The notes: generated by a model not told the origin, from the sequence alone. A stretch of 45,202 nucleotides of DNA from Liolophura sinensis (GCF_032854445.1 NC_088301.1:4032001-4077202), one strand, 5' to 3'; positions 10,203 to 20,929 are shown, counted from the first letter of the stretch. Numbers and translations: made by a program.

Positions 10203-11715
10203 CAGAAGACAAGGAACGCGATGCATAGGCCACCGGCTGGCCATTTTGCATGAGACATGCTCCCAGTCCATCTTGGGAAGCATCGCATTGAAGTACTGTT
10301 TCAGCTTTGTCATCAAAATATCTCAAAACAGGAGGACTTGACAAGATATCCTTCACTTCCTGAAGACATTTTCCATGGACTTCTTCATCCCAGAGAAAGT
10401 GATTCTCATTTTTGAGAAGTTCTCTTAAAGGGGCAGTTGTCGATGATAGTTTTGGGGCAAATTTCTGGAGGAAGTTGACCATGCCTAACAGACGTTGTAC
10501 ACTTTTCTTATCCGTCGGGGCTGGCATATCCTTGATTGCCGTCACTTTAGAAGGATCAACTTTCAATCCAGAAGAAGACAAGATGTGTCCAAGGTATGGA
10601 ACCTCCCGGCACTTGAGTTGAAACTTACTCTGATTCAGTTTAATGTTCTTCTCACGACATCTGTCCATGAAGGCAATCACCTTTCTGTCGTGATCCTCGT
10701 CAGCTTCTTGGTCAGTGTCTCCAACACCAAAAACTAGAACATCATCGTGTACTACTTTCACACCATCTAGACCTTCCAGTGCTTCGTTGAGTCTACGCTG
10801 GAATTCTTCCGGTGCGGTAGAAATACCAAATGGCATACGGAGCCAGCGGTACCGTCCCCAAGGAGTTTCAAAAGTGGTCAGGTGGCTGCTCTCTTCATCG
10901 AGCTCAACGTGCCAGAATCCATTCTTCGCGTCAGCGTGGCTAAAGCATTTAGCATTGGCAAGATCAGGAAGGAGATCATCGATCGTGGGGGTTGGGTAAT
11001 GGTTTCGTTTCAGAGCAGAGTTCAGAGGTTTTGGATCGATACACAGACGAAGTCGTCCATCGGGTTTAGAAACCACAACCATTGCTGAAATCCAGTCAGT
11101 AGGCACGGTGACTGGCTTAATTATACCTTTCTTGGTCAGAGTCTCTAACTCTTCTTTCAGTTTAGGCTGAAGAGCAACAGGAACTTTGCGACATGGCAAC
11201 TTAACAGGTTGCACTTTGTCGTCGACTTCAAGATGTAGCAGTCCTTCCAGTTTTCCTTCTCCTTGAAAAACATCTCTATAGGAAGACTTGATTTCATTCA
11301 TGGTAACACCAGGCTGTTTCCTTGACTTCACATCATCACTGTGCTGATGCGACAGCAGCATAATATTCTCAGTCTCTACGGTTATAAGATTCATCTGTTG
11401 AACCGCTCTGGCTCCCAACAGAGGTCTGTAATCACCCTTCACGATGACAAATTCAACGCTGTATTTCCTCCCATTCTTAGGATTTTTCATTGCAATGCGG
11501 CGTTTCCCGACAGGTATAGTTTCTGTTCCATTGAACATAACAAGGGTTGGTTGTGGATTTTTCACTTTCTTCAGTTGTCTGTCATTGTAGATTTCAGCGT
11601 AGAGATTCTCAGGGAGAATATTGATCGTAAGCTCCACAGTCCAACTGGGAAAACAATAGTTTTGCGATTTAGAATCATACGGGCAAAGATACGTTTTGGA
11701 AATTCTTTGCCTTGG
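10203..11715 (-). pseudogene. Retrotransposon pol fragment: protease, reverse transcriptase, RNase H start
   Basis: The protease active site reads D-C-G-A (codons at about 11630-11641). The frame leading into it is -1 relative to gag, overlapping the gag end by about 40 nt as is usual for Ty3/gypsy. An extra base in the GGG/CCC run at 11647-11649 and another at 11629-11630 shift frame around the active site. From 11628 leftward a single 540-codon frame is open. It holds the protease core (PLLGARAVQQM), RT with ADAKNGFW (motif A), LRMPFGISTAPEEFQ (motif B) and the catalytic pair in VVHDD (DD at 10741-10746), then RNase H beginning QCDASQDGLGA before the gap. The residue before DD is His where this group usually has V, A or I. 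The methionine-like start sometimes drawn at 11637 is a GTG and is not a real start. Enzymatic role: cDNA synthesis from element RNA in the virus-like particle. Confidence 0.93.
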
Positions 11716-12636
11716 TGTCAGTCTGTTTTCCTTTTGAACTTACGGATAGCACATATTCCTCTTCCCCATCTGATGATTCCTCATCAGTGTCCACTTGATG
11801 AACTTTATGCTGTCTCTGTTTGACCTTATTTGGACATTTGGACGAAAAGTGATTGGGTTTATCACAGTGGGAGCAAACTTTACCCCAGGCAGGGCATTTT
11901 TCCTTAACAAAGGATGACGTTTGCCACAGAATTTACATTCCAGCTCTGAATGGTTCTTCTGTTTCCCTTTATGTTGCTTCTGCGTTTTCTGTCTGTGTTG
12001 GGTTTTGTTCTTATGTTTGTCCCTTACCTGCTGAACTTCGTCAACAGAAGCCATAGATTTCATTTGCTGAGAAGCCGATTCATGTGCTCTGCACACATCA
12101 ATGCAAGATTTTAAAGTCAGTCTCGCATCCTGCAACAACCTCTTTCGAGTATTGTTGTCACGAATTCCAACCACAATTCTGTCTCTTATTAAGCTATCTT
12201 CCAGCTGTCCATAATTGCATGTCTTTGCAAGTGTACGAAGCACTGCAACATACGAGTCAACAGTCTCTGATGTCTCCTGGTCTCGGCGATTAAAGCAGTA
12301 TCTCTCGTAAGTTTCATTGGTCTCTCCGACACAAAATGTTTCAAACTTCTGCAGTACAATGTCTATATCCTGTTTATCCTCTTCCTGTGTGAAGGTTAAA
12401 CCATCAAGAATATCCAATGCATCCACGCCTATACAAGTCAGTAGGGTAGCAGTCCTGTATTTACTTTCCGAATCACAAAGTCTAGTTGCGATTTCATAAT
12501 TGTCCCACATCCGTCTGAATTTTTTCCAATTCGTCGCCAAGCTTCCTTTCAGATCCAGTTTGGTTGGCAGTGGAATGTTTGTAGGGACATGTACAACATT
12601 AGGAGCTTGTATATTGTTAGCTTGTTCTTCCGCCAT
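11675..12636 (-). pseudogene. Retrotransposon gag, frameshifted in the zinc knuckle
   Basis: The start is taken as the ATG at 12636 (MAEEQ...). An upstream ATG at 12660 would add only eight residues. The first ~200 residues are a typical Ty3/gypsy capsid-like region (DLKGSLATNWKKFRRMWDNY near residue 30; a conserved YERYCFNRRDQ segment later), followed by a Lys/Gln-rich basic linker. The nucleocapsid has a CKFCGKRH motif (coded at 11917-11938). A one-base loss at about 11895-11903 then moves the second half (CSHCDKPNHF with a downstream Cys, coded at 11834-11875) into another frame, which runs to a stop at 11675-11677. Without the shift the protein would be about 320 residues. Gag packages element RNA and forms the particle. 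Confidence 0.9.
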
Positions 12637-13121
12637 TTTCCAGGAATTACAATAACACAAGTCAGTGTGTCACATACTGGGCTTCCGTAGAAAATGCAGC
12701 ACATCTATATAGAGCACAAGTGTCATGGAGCTTCACCAGAGTAAACTCGATTGTCCTATACGCGACATCGTAGAAATCCAGCTTACAGCGCAAAGGCCAA
12801 ATGTCCGTAACGGGCTTCCATACTTTTTTGCTCCAGCGTTGGGGAGAACAGTCAATCACACCAAAAATCAAGCTAATGTTCACAGAGTCCACTGTTATTT
12901 CCGTTCGCAATGTTCAGAATCGATTATTTTCACAGTGTCCATTCACAAAAATCACAAGTTTTGGCAAATAATGCGAATCTCAGTTCAGAAAGTCACTCAC
13001 TGTCTGTAAACAACACTCCCGCGAAAGTCGAGCCACCTGCACGATCAGCGCACAGAGAAAATACGCCAATGTCCGTTGGTACAGAGTTTCAAATTTACCA
13101 CACGACTGGACGGGAATCTTA
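12637..13121 (-). other. Retrotransposon 5' leader
   Basis: Lies between the primer binding site and gag start. No open frame is conserved. It would hold packaging signals in an intact element. Confidence 0.6.
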
Positions 13122-13139
13122 TCCCAGTTCTGACACCAT
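13122..13139 (-). other. Primer binding site, tRNA-Leu type
   Basis: On the minus strand the 18 nt TGGTGTCAGAACTGGGAT are complementary to the 3' end of eukaryotic tRNA-Leu (ending ...TTCTGACACCA) with one mismatch. It directly abuts the putative LTR, as expected for minus-strand DNA priming. Confidence 0.8.
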
Positions 13140-13327
13140 GTTTCGTCGCTTTGGGTGCTCCGGGAGTTGAATAATTGAACAGACTTCTGATAGTTCGAAC
13201 AAGTCAACTGTTTTACTCAAGATAACATCGGAACCTTACAGCAGGGTCCTGCAACGTCGGACCTGGGGAGTATGTAAAACTATACTTATTGGAAACGGAC
13301 TTACGTTAGGCCAATTACGTGACAACA
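13140..13327 (-). mobile_element. Putative 5' LTR, 188 bp
   Basis: Bounded on the inside by the primer binding site. On the minus strand it would start TGTTGTCACG and end GACGAAACA, giving the usual TG...CA ends in a short imperfect TGTT/AACA inverted repeat. A TATA-like AAGTATAGTTTTAC lies about 45 nt into it. The outer boundary is inferred from the TGTT end only, because the partner LTR is not in the window. Confidence 0.5.
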
Positions 13328-14664
13328 CCTATCATTTTTATTTACTCATGAACATAAAATAATGCTTTTGCACTAACTGTGTAATCGAAAATTTAATTGA
13401 TGTGTTACGACGTACCTGAAAATATTTCAGTTGTAATCGAAAATAACATGAGTTCCAGTGGCTGTTTTAGGAGACTATTCAAGGTCACACGGTATAATAA
13501 CAGGAATAATGGAAAGTTGCAGGTATGTCACTAGTTGTACTCGATCGAACAGAAATATTATTTTGTGGGCTACCAAACGGCACATAAAAAGTGTGTCGTG
13601 ATCTTGTGGTTTATAAAAGATTCACCCATTGTTTGTGGGACATTGTAATAAACAGTCAACGACACTTGTGAGGTGGTTTTCATGCACAGTCCCACGTTCT
13701 TCCCCAAATATAGTGTCCATGTTTGAATATTACATGTAGGCAAATTTGTCCGTAACTTGTCAACGGTCGGATGTACTCCGGTCTCCTCCACCTATAATAC
13801 TGACAGCTATCGTAAAAGTCAAATATTCTTATGTATGTCTTTAAACAAGAACCAATTAAGTCTACACACTTTTCCCGTCGCTCTATCCAGTAAATAGCAC
13901 TTTTTGTTAGCCGTCTAGAGCATTGTCATCAGGAAATGAAGGTTGGAATACCAAAGAACATTTACATTCTATGTGTAGAAAAACTTTCGAATTTTTTCTG
14001 TTTTTGCTGAAAGTCTTGTTAATCTTCGGTTTGTAGTTGTGCAACACGAATATCCAGAGATTTCAAATGCAGGGCAAGTCTTATTACTTTGAAGAGATTA
14101 CTCAACTTTTAGTTTCCTTAGAAAGACCTAATTTCTATTGGGATTTGTAATTTACTTTTTTTTATTGAGTATGTTCTTTTGTTTCTTGCCAAAATTCGAT
14201 TGAAACATCAACATTTGCATCATGTGATGGCTGTGTACTCAAGCTTTATGAAAACGCGTGTTCTGTCCTTCGGGATATCCATAAACGTGGCTCTGCAAAA
14301 CTTCTCTAATATAAAGTGCTCAGAGTAGCATTGAACTGGCAGTCTTGATCATCTATGGTCAACTTTCCTTTACTTTCTGATCGCACAGTACACATCTACC
14401 ATGGTTTATTGGCATGGTTTACATGTGTAAGTGTCAACTTTTACCCTCCACGGAAACCACTGTCGTGGACACTTCAGAGCTAATGCTTTACAACTGGTCG
14501 CTTCCATCCAGTACATCTATGCTATCAATGTGTAATACACACAAATTTACAGCTTGTGTCTTCGTAATTTGTCTTACAGTCCAACGTCTAAAACCATGGG
14601 GTTAAGAATTTTGCCCTTTTTAAATCAACTGAAGAAAATAATAATGAGTAAAACAAAAATTACA
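13328..14664. other. No gene recognised
   Basis: A+T-rich. Frames up to 73 codons show no family resemblance. No repeat was seen until the 91-bp array begins. Confidence 0.4.
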
Positions 14665-15350
14665 AATAAAATACTTCAAAAATACACAAAACCAATACAG
14701 TTTGCTCCTACAATCGAACAAACCATTGTATTTATGCACTCAGCATTTTATGATACATGTATATAGGTAAAAATACACAAAACAAATACAGTTTGTTCCT
14801 ACAACAGAACAAACTATTGTATTTATGCACTCAGCATTTTATGATACATGTATATAGGTAAAAATACACAAAACAAAAACAGTTTGTTCCTACAACAGAA
14901 CAAACTGTTTTATTTATGCACTGAACATTTTATGATACATGTATATAGGTAAAAATACACAAAACAAATACAGTTTGTTCCTACAATCAAACAAACTATT
15001 GTATTTATACTCTGAACATTTTATGATATAAGTATATAAGTAAAAATACACAAAACCAATACAGTTTGTTCCTACAATCGAATAAACTTTAGTATTTATG
15101 CTCTGAACATTTTATGATATTTGTGTATAAGTAAAAATACACAAAACCAATACAGTTTTTTCCTACAATAGAACAAACTATTGTATTTATGCTCTGAACA
15201 TTTTATGATACATGTATATAGGTAAAAATACACAAAACCAATACAGTTTGTTCCTACAATCGAATAAACTATCGTATTTATGCTCTGAACATTTTATGAT
15301 ACATGTATATAGGTAAAAATACACAAAACCAAAATGTTTGTTACAAACTG
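14665..15350. repeat. 91-bp satellite array with a hairpin in each unit
   Basis: GTAAAAATACACAAAAC starts recur at 14767, 14858, 14949, 15040, 15131, 15222 and 15313, an exact 91-bp period. An earlier copy begins at about 14670 and the last one is truncated. Every unit contains AGTTTGTTC, an 8-nt spacer, then GAACAAACT or a near match, and ends ...ACATTTTATGATACATGTATATAG. In the unit at 14870-14910 the arms extend to 14 bp (AAAACAGTTTGTTC / GAACAAACTGTTTT). No coding potential. Confidence 0.92.
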
Positions 15351-15970
15351 CCCTGCTCCAGTGGTTCGGGTCGATGCAATTCCTGATGATGTACGATTCC
15401 TCATAACGAGTGGTTAAGTTTACTGGGAGCAATTACCTTTAACACTGAGAGTGAAGCAGAAGCAGTGAGGTTGAAACACCGTTCTTGTTAATACCATAAC
15501 GAATGCACTCTCACATATAGGTGAAAACAAAAGCTTAATAAATGTTAGACCTGATGAAAATCTATTTCGACACTTTCCGTGCAAAGAGGTTTTGTTTTTA
15601 ATCTGATCAACAATTTATAATTTAATTAATGGCATCAACGTTATAAGCAAATAACTTAAGTCATACAGGGTGTCTTTCAAACAGGCCCTCTGGCTCATAG
15701 GATCAGTCCTACTTATTTGAAGCTAGTCAGGTAGTCAAAAGAACTAAAATGAATGAATGATGATAGCTTCAAGCCATCAGCACTGTTGAGTGTATTTTAA
15801 ATGCATGACAGTGAGGGCAAAGTCAAAGACGAGCAACGTAAAAACAGCTTGAAAGAAAACCTTTGTAAAAGTAGAAGATCTTGTTTACACTGTAAAAGTA
15901 TGTCCATTAGTACAGGTCATTAACCTGAATACAAAGGCTGTGAATGCTATCAAATGATTCAGTTTACATT
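15351..15970. other. No gene recognised
   Basis: Flank of the 91-bp array. Nothing identifiable. Confidence 0.4.
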
Positions 15971-16165
15971 CTTTATTTTTTTAGAATGTTGTTTTACGCT
16001 GTACTCAAGAATATTTCACTTATACGACGGCGGCCAGCATTATAGTGAGAGGAAACCGGGCATATCGGGCGGGAAACCCACATGAATTCACAATGATCAC
16101 TTTGGCGAGAGGACCTTGGGTCATTGCCTGACGCTCACACACTAACTAGTACATGGGGTCCTTTT
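15971..16165 (-). mobile_element. SINE copy, 3' half well preserved, head decayed
   Basis: GTTTTACGCTGTACTCAAGA followed by ATATTTCACTTATACGACGG and GCGGCCAGCATTAT match the full copy at 20444-20680 in the same orientation. Beyond the GGGAAACCCAC block the tRNA-like head is rearranged and no A box can be seen. An older insertion of the same family. Confidence 0.8.
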
Positions 16166-17108
16166 CAAATGGTTGAAATAAGACGACTATGAAGACTAGG
16201 CTATGACTGATACTCTTAACAATCATTGCTTTTAGGCATTTGAGGACTGTAATATTAACGCCGGCGTAGGGCGTTAAACCGGAGCAACGATCTTTTCGAG
16301 ACATACTTGAATGTCAATGTCGTGGTGAATTCCATGCACTATTTCCTCGCCAGCGTGTAGTTGCGGAGCACATATCTTTCCCGTGTGCATGTGTTCGAAA
16401 TACCGTATTCGTGATAATAGCCAAGGCTATGAGTCAACCTGAGATTCCACGCCCCAGCCTTGCCACCTTTGTCTGATAATAATATGATTCTTTTTAAACT
16501 TCACGGCAAGATATCTAGTTTAATACTTAGGCATATGTAGTTAAAGGCAAAGAAAACAATGAAATGAAAGTAGTTCTCAGATGAAAGACCATTAAACACT
16601 GTCCAGGAAGCTAGTTTGATTTGTTTTTTTTTTAGAATTTTTCTTACCGACTAAAATGCATTTAAGACATAGGATTCTGTGGTCATCTGCTGGGACCTAG
16701 ACGGTATCAGTGGTGTTACGACAACATTTTGGCTTGAAATAGTTTATTTCAAAGACCATTTGTTCAATGGGTTCATAGCTCTAAATAAAGATGCATTTTG
16801 AATGATGAAATATAGCAATCTATGTGTGTCAAGTGGCAAAAAGCTAAAGTAACATCACTGCTTCCAATATGGTAAGAAAAGGCCAAGTAGAATCCAAGAA
16901 ATATTCTAAAAGACTTGTAGCACATAGCCGTCTAATTTTTTTTGACTTTGTGTAACCCAGACAAAGATGCAGATGCGAAATAATCGAGTCTAAGAGTCTA
17001 AGTCGAGTCTAAGAAACGGTTCTTTCGACAAACTAATGTAATGCCGTCGGGAAATTCCATTTGTTTCAACACATAATCCCAATAATAACAACATCTTCTT
17101 AATCTAAG
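16166..17108. other. No gene recognised
   Basis: Includes a small internal repeat (GAGTCTAAG repeated three times at 16985-17011). No coding domain seen. Confidence 0.4.
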
Positions 17109-17590
17109 GTCATTAATAGCAAACGTCAGGCTCCAAGCCTCGAAGAAATGTTAACTCGCGCTCACTTTTCAGAAAAATCCATGACTCCATCGGTTTCTAA
17201 ATGCAATAAACCTAGATGTGGAGCATGCATACAAATGTTCGAAGGATCAAGCTTACAATTTGAGAGAGACGATTCTTTGTTTAATGTAAGATTTGATATG
17301 TGCTGCACTGTAAAAAATGTTGTACATGCACTTGTTTGCATGGGGTGTGGCAAACAATATATTGGCCAAACCGCAGATCTCCACTCCAGACTGACACTGC
17401 ATCGATAACATATCAACAACGAAGAATATGGTCATCTTCCAGTCAGTGAGCACATACGCTCATACACACTGTCATTGACTCCCTCGTTTAAAGTCTTTCC
17501 ATTTTATAAAGTATGAGATGGAAATCAAGCCACCTTAGATGTAAAAGAAACTTTCTTCATAAATAAATACAACCCATGTCTCAATGGTAG
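17109..17590 (+). pseudogene. Penelope-like element, C-terminal zinc-binding/GIY-YIG endonuclease relic
   Basis: Plus-strand translation reads INSKRQAPSLEEMLTRAHFS, then a Cys cluster (KCNKPRCGACIQ), then CMGCGKQYIGQT with the YIG half of a GIY-YIG nuclease and an RxxxHR helix. After an in-frame TAA (17406-17408) come VSEHIRSYT and VFPFYK. After a second stop (TGA 17514-17516) comes the terminal FFINKYNPCLN. Spacing and order match the endonuclease tail of Penelope-like retroelements, which nicks target DNA for reverse transcription. The first GIY half is altered (reads HAL). Two stops and no upstream RT here mean a dead, truncated fragment. A separate RT relic of the same broad class lies at 33.9-34.9 kb on the other strand. 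Confidence 0.85.
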
Positions 17591-17847
17591 TCACCGGCCC
17601 TAATATCGTATCTCATAATGTGATGATATACCACGTGCTTGTATAATTTATGTTGATTAATTTTGTCAAACAAGTTCATTTTCACTCATTTTATATATTA
17701 CTCATTGTATATGTACAAATATTATGTCACAAATTATCGGCAAGGTCGATTCTGTATAACAGAATGTAGAAAGTGGAGAAGGCGTTTTATTATTTTTTTC
17801 CTGTATAAATATATATATCTGGAACCATGATTAAGTGGACCATGCCT

Positions 17848-18215
17848 AGAATCCAGCATTAGGGAGACAAAATGTATATCGATGGCAATTGAAGTTTTTT
17901 TCGATGAAAATCACCCATTTCACTAATAAAAACCCCCAGATGAACATATAGAAATATCAAGAAAGTTCACGCAAAAAGGACAAATATATAATATTTGTGG
18001 TCTACGTAAAAAAATAAATGCAATTCCAGCATTATGGGGACCAATATACACATATTCCAGCATTATGGGGACCAGTATACACATATTCCAGCATTATGGG
18101 GACCAGTATACACATATTCCAGCATTATGGCGACCACCGTATATACAATGTTTTGCAGCATTAAGCAGGCCGTATGTTCTATTTTTTCCAGCATTAAGCA
18201 GGCCGAATAAATTTG
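17848..18215. repeat. 31-bp minisatellite, CCAGCATTATGGGGACCA type
   Basis: TTCCAGCATTATGGGGACCA starts at 18024, 18055 and 18086 and, with a substitution, 18117: an exact 31-bp period. Looser copies flank it (17853, 18156, 18188, the latter two reading CAGCATTAAGCAGGCC). Same core as the arrays at 18.3-19.0, 20.9-21.2 and 23.0-23.9 kb. Confidence 0.9.
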
Positions 18216-18327
18216 ATTAATTTATCACTCAGGGTGTGTCTCTAAGCACTACAGGTAATTTATTTAGGCAACATTTTTTGCTATAATAAACACTGATGTT
18301 TCAGCTACAATGTTGATATGTATCATC

Positions 18328-18970
18328 AGCATTAAGTTGGCCATAATGTTATTATATACCGGTATTGAGTGAGCCACGATGTGCATATATACCAGCCTTA
18401 AGTTGACCATACTATGCTTAAAAAACAGCATTAAGTGGATCATGGAGTGCATATATTCCAGCATTAGGTTGACCATAATATCCATACATGCCAACATTAA
18501 GTGGACCATGTGCATATATTCCAGCATTAGGTTGATCATAAAATCCATATATGCCAACATTAAGTGGACCATGTGCATATATTCCAGCATTAGGTTGACC
18601 ATAATATCCATACATGCCAACATTAAGTGGACCATGTGCATATATTCCAGCATTATGTTGATCATAAAATCCATATATGCCAACATTAAGTGGACCATGT
18701 GCATATATTCCAGCATTAGGTTGACCATAATATCCATACATGCCAACATTAAGTGGACCATGTGCATATATTCCAGCATTACTTTGACCGCAATATCCAT
18801 ATATGTCCGCATTAAGTGGGCCATGATATGGATATATTCCAGCATTAGGTCGACCGTAATATCCATATATGCCAGCATTAAATGGACTGTGATGTGCATA
18901 TATTACAGCATTAGGTTAACATATACCATCATTATGTGGCTCAGCGTGTGCATGTATATAAAAGAGTAAG
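18328..18970. repeat. 63-bp dimeric minisatellite with 126-bp higher-order alternation
   Basis: TTCCAGCATTA starts at 18456, 18519, 18582, 18645, 18708 and 18771, exactly 63 bp apart. Each unit is a dimer of two related ~31-bp halves (CCAGCATTAGGTTGACC and CCAACATTAAGTGGACC). Two variants alternate as A-B-A-B-A: ACCATAATATCCATACATG versus ATCATAAAATCCATATATG. The 63-bp length is a multiple of three, so frames of up to 211 codons are open on both strands with a 21-residue period (LMLEYMHMVHLMLA...). I judge these non-coding. Confidence 0.93.
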
Positions 18971-19634
18971 ATGAGGACAATATGTGTTTATGATAATAAA
19001 TATTGGAAAGAGGAAAGCATTAAAAATGGTCAGGTTATGATTATGAACCTAGTATATTCACACATATATATGACCCATCCACAACTCCTGAAAATTTTGA
19101 TGCTGAAACCTTTATATCTGAAGAAAATACTCCTTCAATTTTTCAGTTGATGAAATTCTTAAGGGAATGATATTGTTTCTGATAGGACTTGATACACAGA
19201 GATTATCCAACGAGACCCCCTGTCCGGTGAGGGATTGACAGGATGGATTAAATTAAATCTTTTTAGCATTTTTTTATTTATCGCCATCTTTCAGTCTAAA
19301 ATTTAAATAGCGTAAGATTTGTCAGCCTGAATGTAAAGGTTTTCACTTTACTCAGCATCAGGGTTAACAGTAAATAAAAAATTTTTCAATCAGCGTTCAT
19401 TTTTCATTTAGCGTTCTAACAATCACCACCCCCCCCCCCCCCCCACCACCACAGCTTCCCCCAAAACTATATTCCACAATCACATGAAAACGCACGGAAA
19501 GAATTTTTATTTGATTTGCAACCTACTTGTTTCACAAACAAGTGTAGCATCACCTCAATAAAGATACTATGGAAGCTGGAGGACAAAGCACCATTTGCTG
19601 CCATTTATTAATTTTTGGAAGACATTTCGTTTGT
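18971..19634. other. No gene recognised; poly-C tract
   Basis: Contains a run of about 18 C flanked by ACC repeats at 19424-19452. Otherwise A+T-rich and featureless. Confidence 0.5.
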
Positions 19635-19925
19635 GAGTGGTTTGGGTTTAATGTCGTGCTCAACAATATTTTAGTCATATGACGACGGTCTCTCCTTGCT
19701 GCATGACGGATTTCCACTGCTCTTTTAGGTCGCGCTGCCTCACTTTAGACGACTCACCCAAAACATCAAGCAAAGCCCCTCACCCAGTTACATTATACTA
19801 ACACTGAGCCAACCAGTCACTGTGCTAACCTTTATTGCTGAGCGAAAAGCGAGGCAGCAACAACTCTCACTGCAAGAGTCTTTGGTCTGACTTAACCTAG
19901 ATTCAAACCTGGATCTCTCAGTCCT
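19635..19925 (-). mobile_element. tRNA-derived SINE, second family, head truncated
   Basis: On the minus strand a B-box-like GGTTTGAATCTAGG lies at about 19898-19911. The 3' end reads GTCGTCATATGACTAAAATA then TTGTTGAGCACGACATTAAA. The body matches the split SINE at 21228-22955 (TAGACGACTCACC / GAGAGGACTTACC; GCTGAGCGAAAAGCGAGGCA / GCTGAACGCCAAGCGAGGAA). The A-box side is lost where the 47-bp array begins. Confidence 0.75.
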
Positions 19926-20290
19926 GAGAAAACATTTTATCGTTCTCCCTTAAGTTAATACGGAGTGAATGAGTCCAAACATTTTGTCGTCCTCCCTTAA
20001 GTTAAGACGGAGTGAATGAGTCCAAACATTTTGTCGTCCTCCCTTAAGTTAAGACGGAGTGAATGAGTCACGGAGTGAATGAGTCCAAACATTTTGTCGT
20101 TCTCCCTTAAGTTAAGACGGAGTGAATGAGTCCAAACATTTTGTCGTCCTCCCTTAAGTTAATACGGAGTGAATGAGTCCAAACATTTTGTCGTTCTCCC
20201 TTAAGTTAAGACGGAGTGAATGAGTCCAAACATTTTGTCGTTCTCCCTTAAGTTAAGACGGAGTGAATAAGTCCAAACATTTTATTTTGC
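19926..20290. repeat. 47-bp satellite array
   Basis: AAACATTTTGTCGTCCTCCC units start at 19929, 19976, 20023, about 20089, 20136, 20183, 20230 and 20277 (last truncated). One unit carries an internal 19-bp duplication of ACGGAGTGAATGAGTC. Units differ by only a few bases, so the array is young. It starts exactly where the preceding SINE loses its head. Confidence 0.92.
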
Positions 20291-20443
20291 CGGAAATGAG
20301 TTTTATTTTTGATTTGTCAAACCAAACAATGTGAAATCTTACAAAAACACTCATATATATGCCAATTATCAGTTGACCACAGTACGAATGATAACCTTAC
20401 GTATTTTTCACAGTGTGCATTCATTTACTTTGTAGCATAAAGA

Positions 20444-20680
20444 TTTATTTATTTATTTATTTGATTGGTGTTTTACGCTGTAATCAAGAATATTTCACTT
20501 ATACGACGGCGGCCAACATTATGATGGGAGGAAACTGGGCAGAGCCCGGGGGAAACCCACGACCATCCGCAGGTTGGTGACAGACCTTCCCACATACTTG
20601 AACTCACAGCGACCGCTCACAGAGACTCCTGGGTCATTATGCTGCGCTAGCGCGCTAACCAACTGAGCCACGGAGGCCCC
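20444..20680 (-). mobile_element. Full-length tRNA-derived SINE with perfect 13-bp target duplication
   Basis: The 237-bp body is flanked by TGTAGCATAAAGA at 20431-20443 and 20681-20693. On the minus strand it begins GGGGCCTCCGTGGCTCAGTT with a good polymerase III A box (TGGCTCAGTTGG). A B-box-like GAGTTCAAGT follows, then a body with GGGTTTCCCCCGGGCTCTGC, the GTATAAGTGAAATATTCTTG 3' domain and an (AAAT)n tail. Head, tail and duplication all agree with retroposition, and the intact duplication implies a fairly recent event. Confidence 0.95.
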
Positions 20681-20755
20681 TGTAGCATAAAGAGGCCCCA
20701 GAATATCAGACCCTCTACATTACTGAAACACTGGTATACCAACAATACGTCTACC

Positions 20756-20758
<3 letters not shown>

Positions 20759-20844
<86 letters not shown>
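20759..20844. repeat. (AT)n microsatellite
   Basis: About 43 uninterrupted AT dinucleotides. Confidence 0.95.
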
Positions 20845-20848
<4 letters not shown>

Positions 20849-20929
20849 ACTAGGATAATGACGACATGAATATATAGCAACATTATTAGGTCAGCCGTCC
20901 GGCAAATATGTATATATATATAATCAAGT

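Larger units (their letters stand above)
10203..13327 (-). mobile_element. Ty3/gypsy-type LTR retrotransposon, 3' part missing in gap
   Basis: Minus-strand order, reading from right to left: putative 5' LTR (13140-13327), tRNA-Leu-type primer binding site, about 485-nt leader, gag with two cysteine motifs, protease, reverse transcriptase and the start of RNase H. Gag-protease-RT-RNase H order and the RT motifs place it in Ty3/gypsy (Metaviridae-like, no envelope seen). The rest of RNase H, integrase and the 3' LTR would lie in or beyond the gap and are not visible. At least three single-base frameshifts (one in gag, two in protease) break the reading frame while the surrounding codons stay conserved, so the copy is either a young pseudogene or carries consensus errors from assembly. 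Confidence 0.92.

Noticed and set aside
11341-11823. 160-codon plus-strand frame and other plus-strand frames at 10.4-12.5 kb
   Set aside because: They are shadows opposite the gag and pol coding sequence.
12662-13009. Frames in the retrotransposon leader as an extra gene
   Set aside because: Short, on both strands, and without similarity to accessory genes; leader position explains the sequence.
18264-18969. Frames of 211 and 196 codons on opposite strands
   Set aside because: The 63-bp repeat length is divisible by three, so frames remain open automatically; no non-repeat domain is present.
18328-18970. CRISPR-like regular spacing of repeats
   Set aside because: The intervals between cores are themselves near-identical and not unique spacers, and the context is eukaryotic.
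20640-20680. Possible tRNA gene at the SINE right end
   Set aside because: Only the first half resembles a tRNA and the unit is bounded by a retroposon target duplication.
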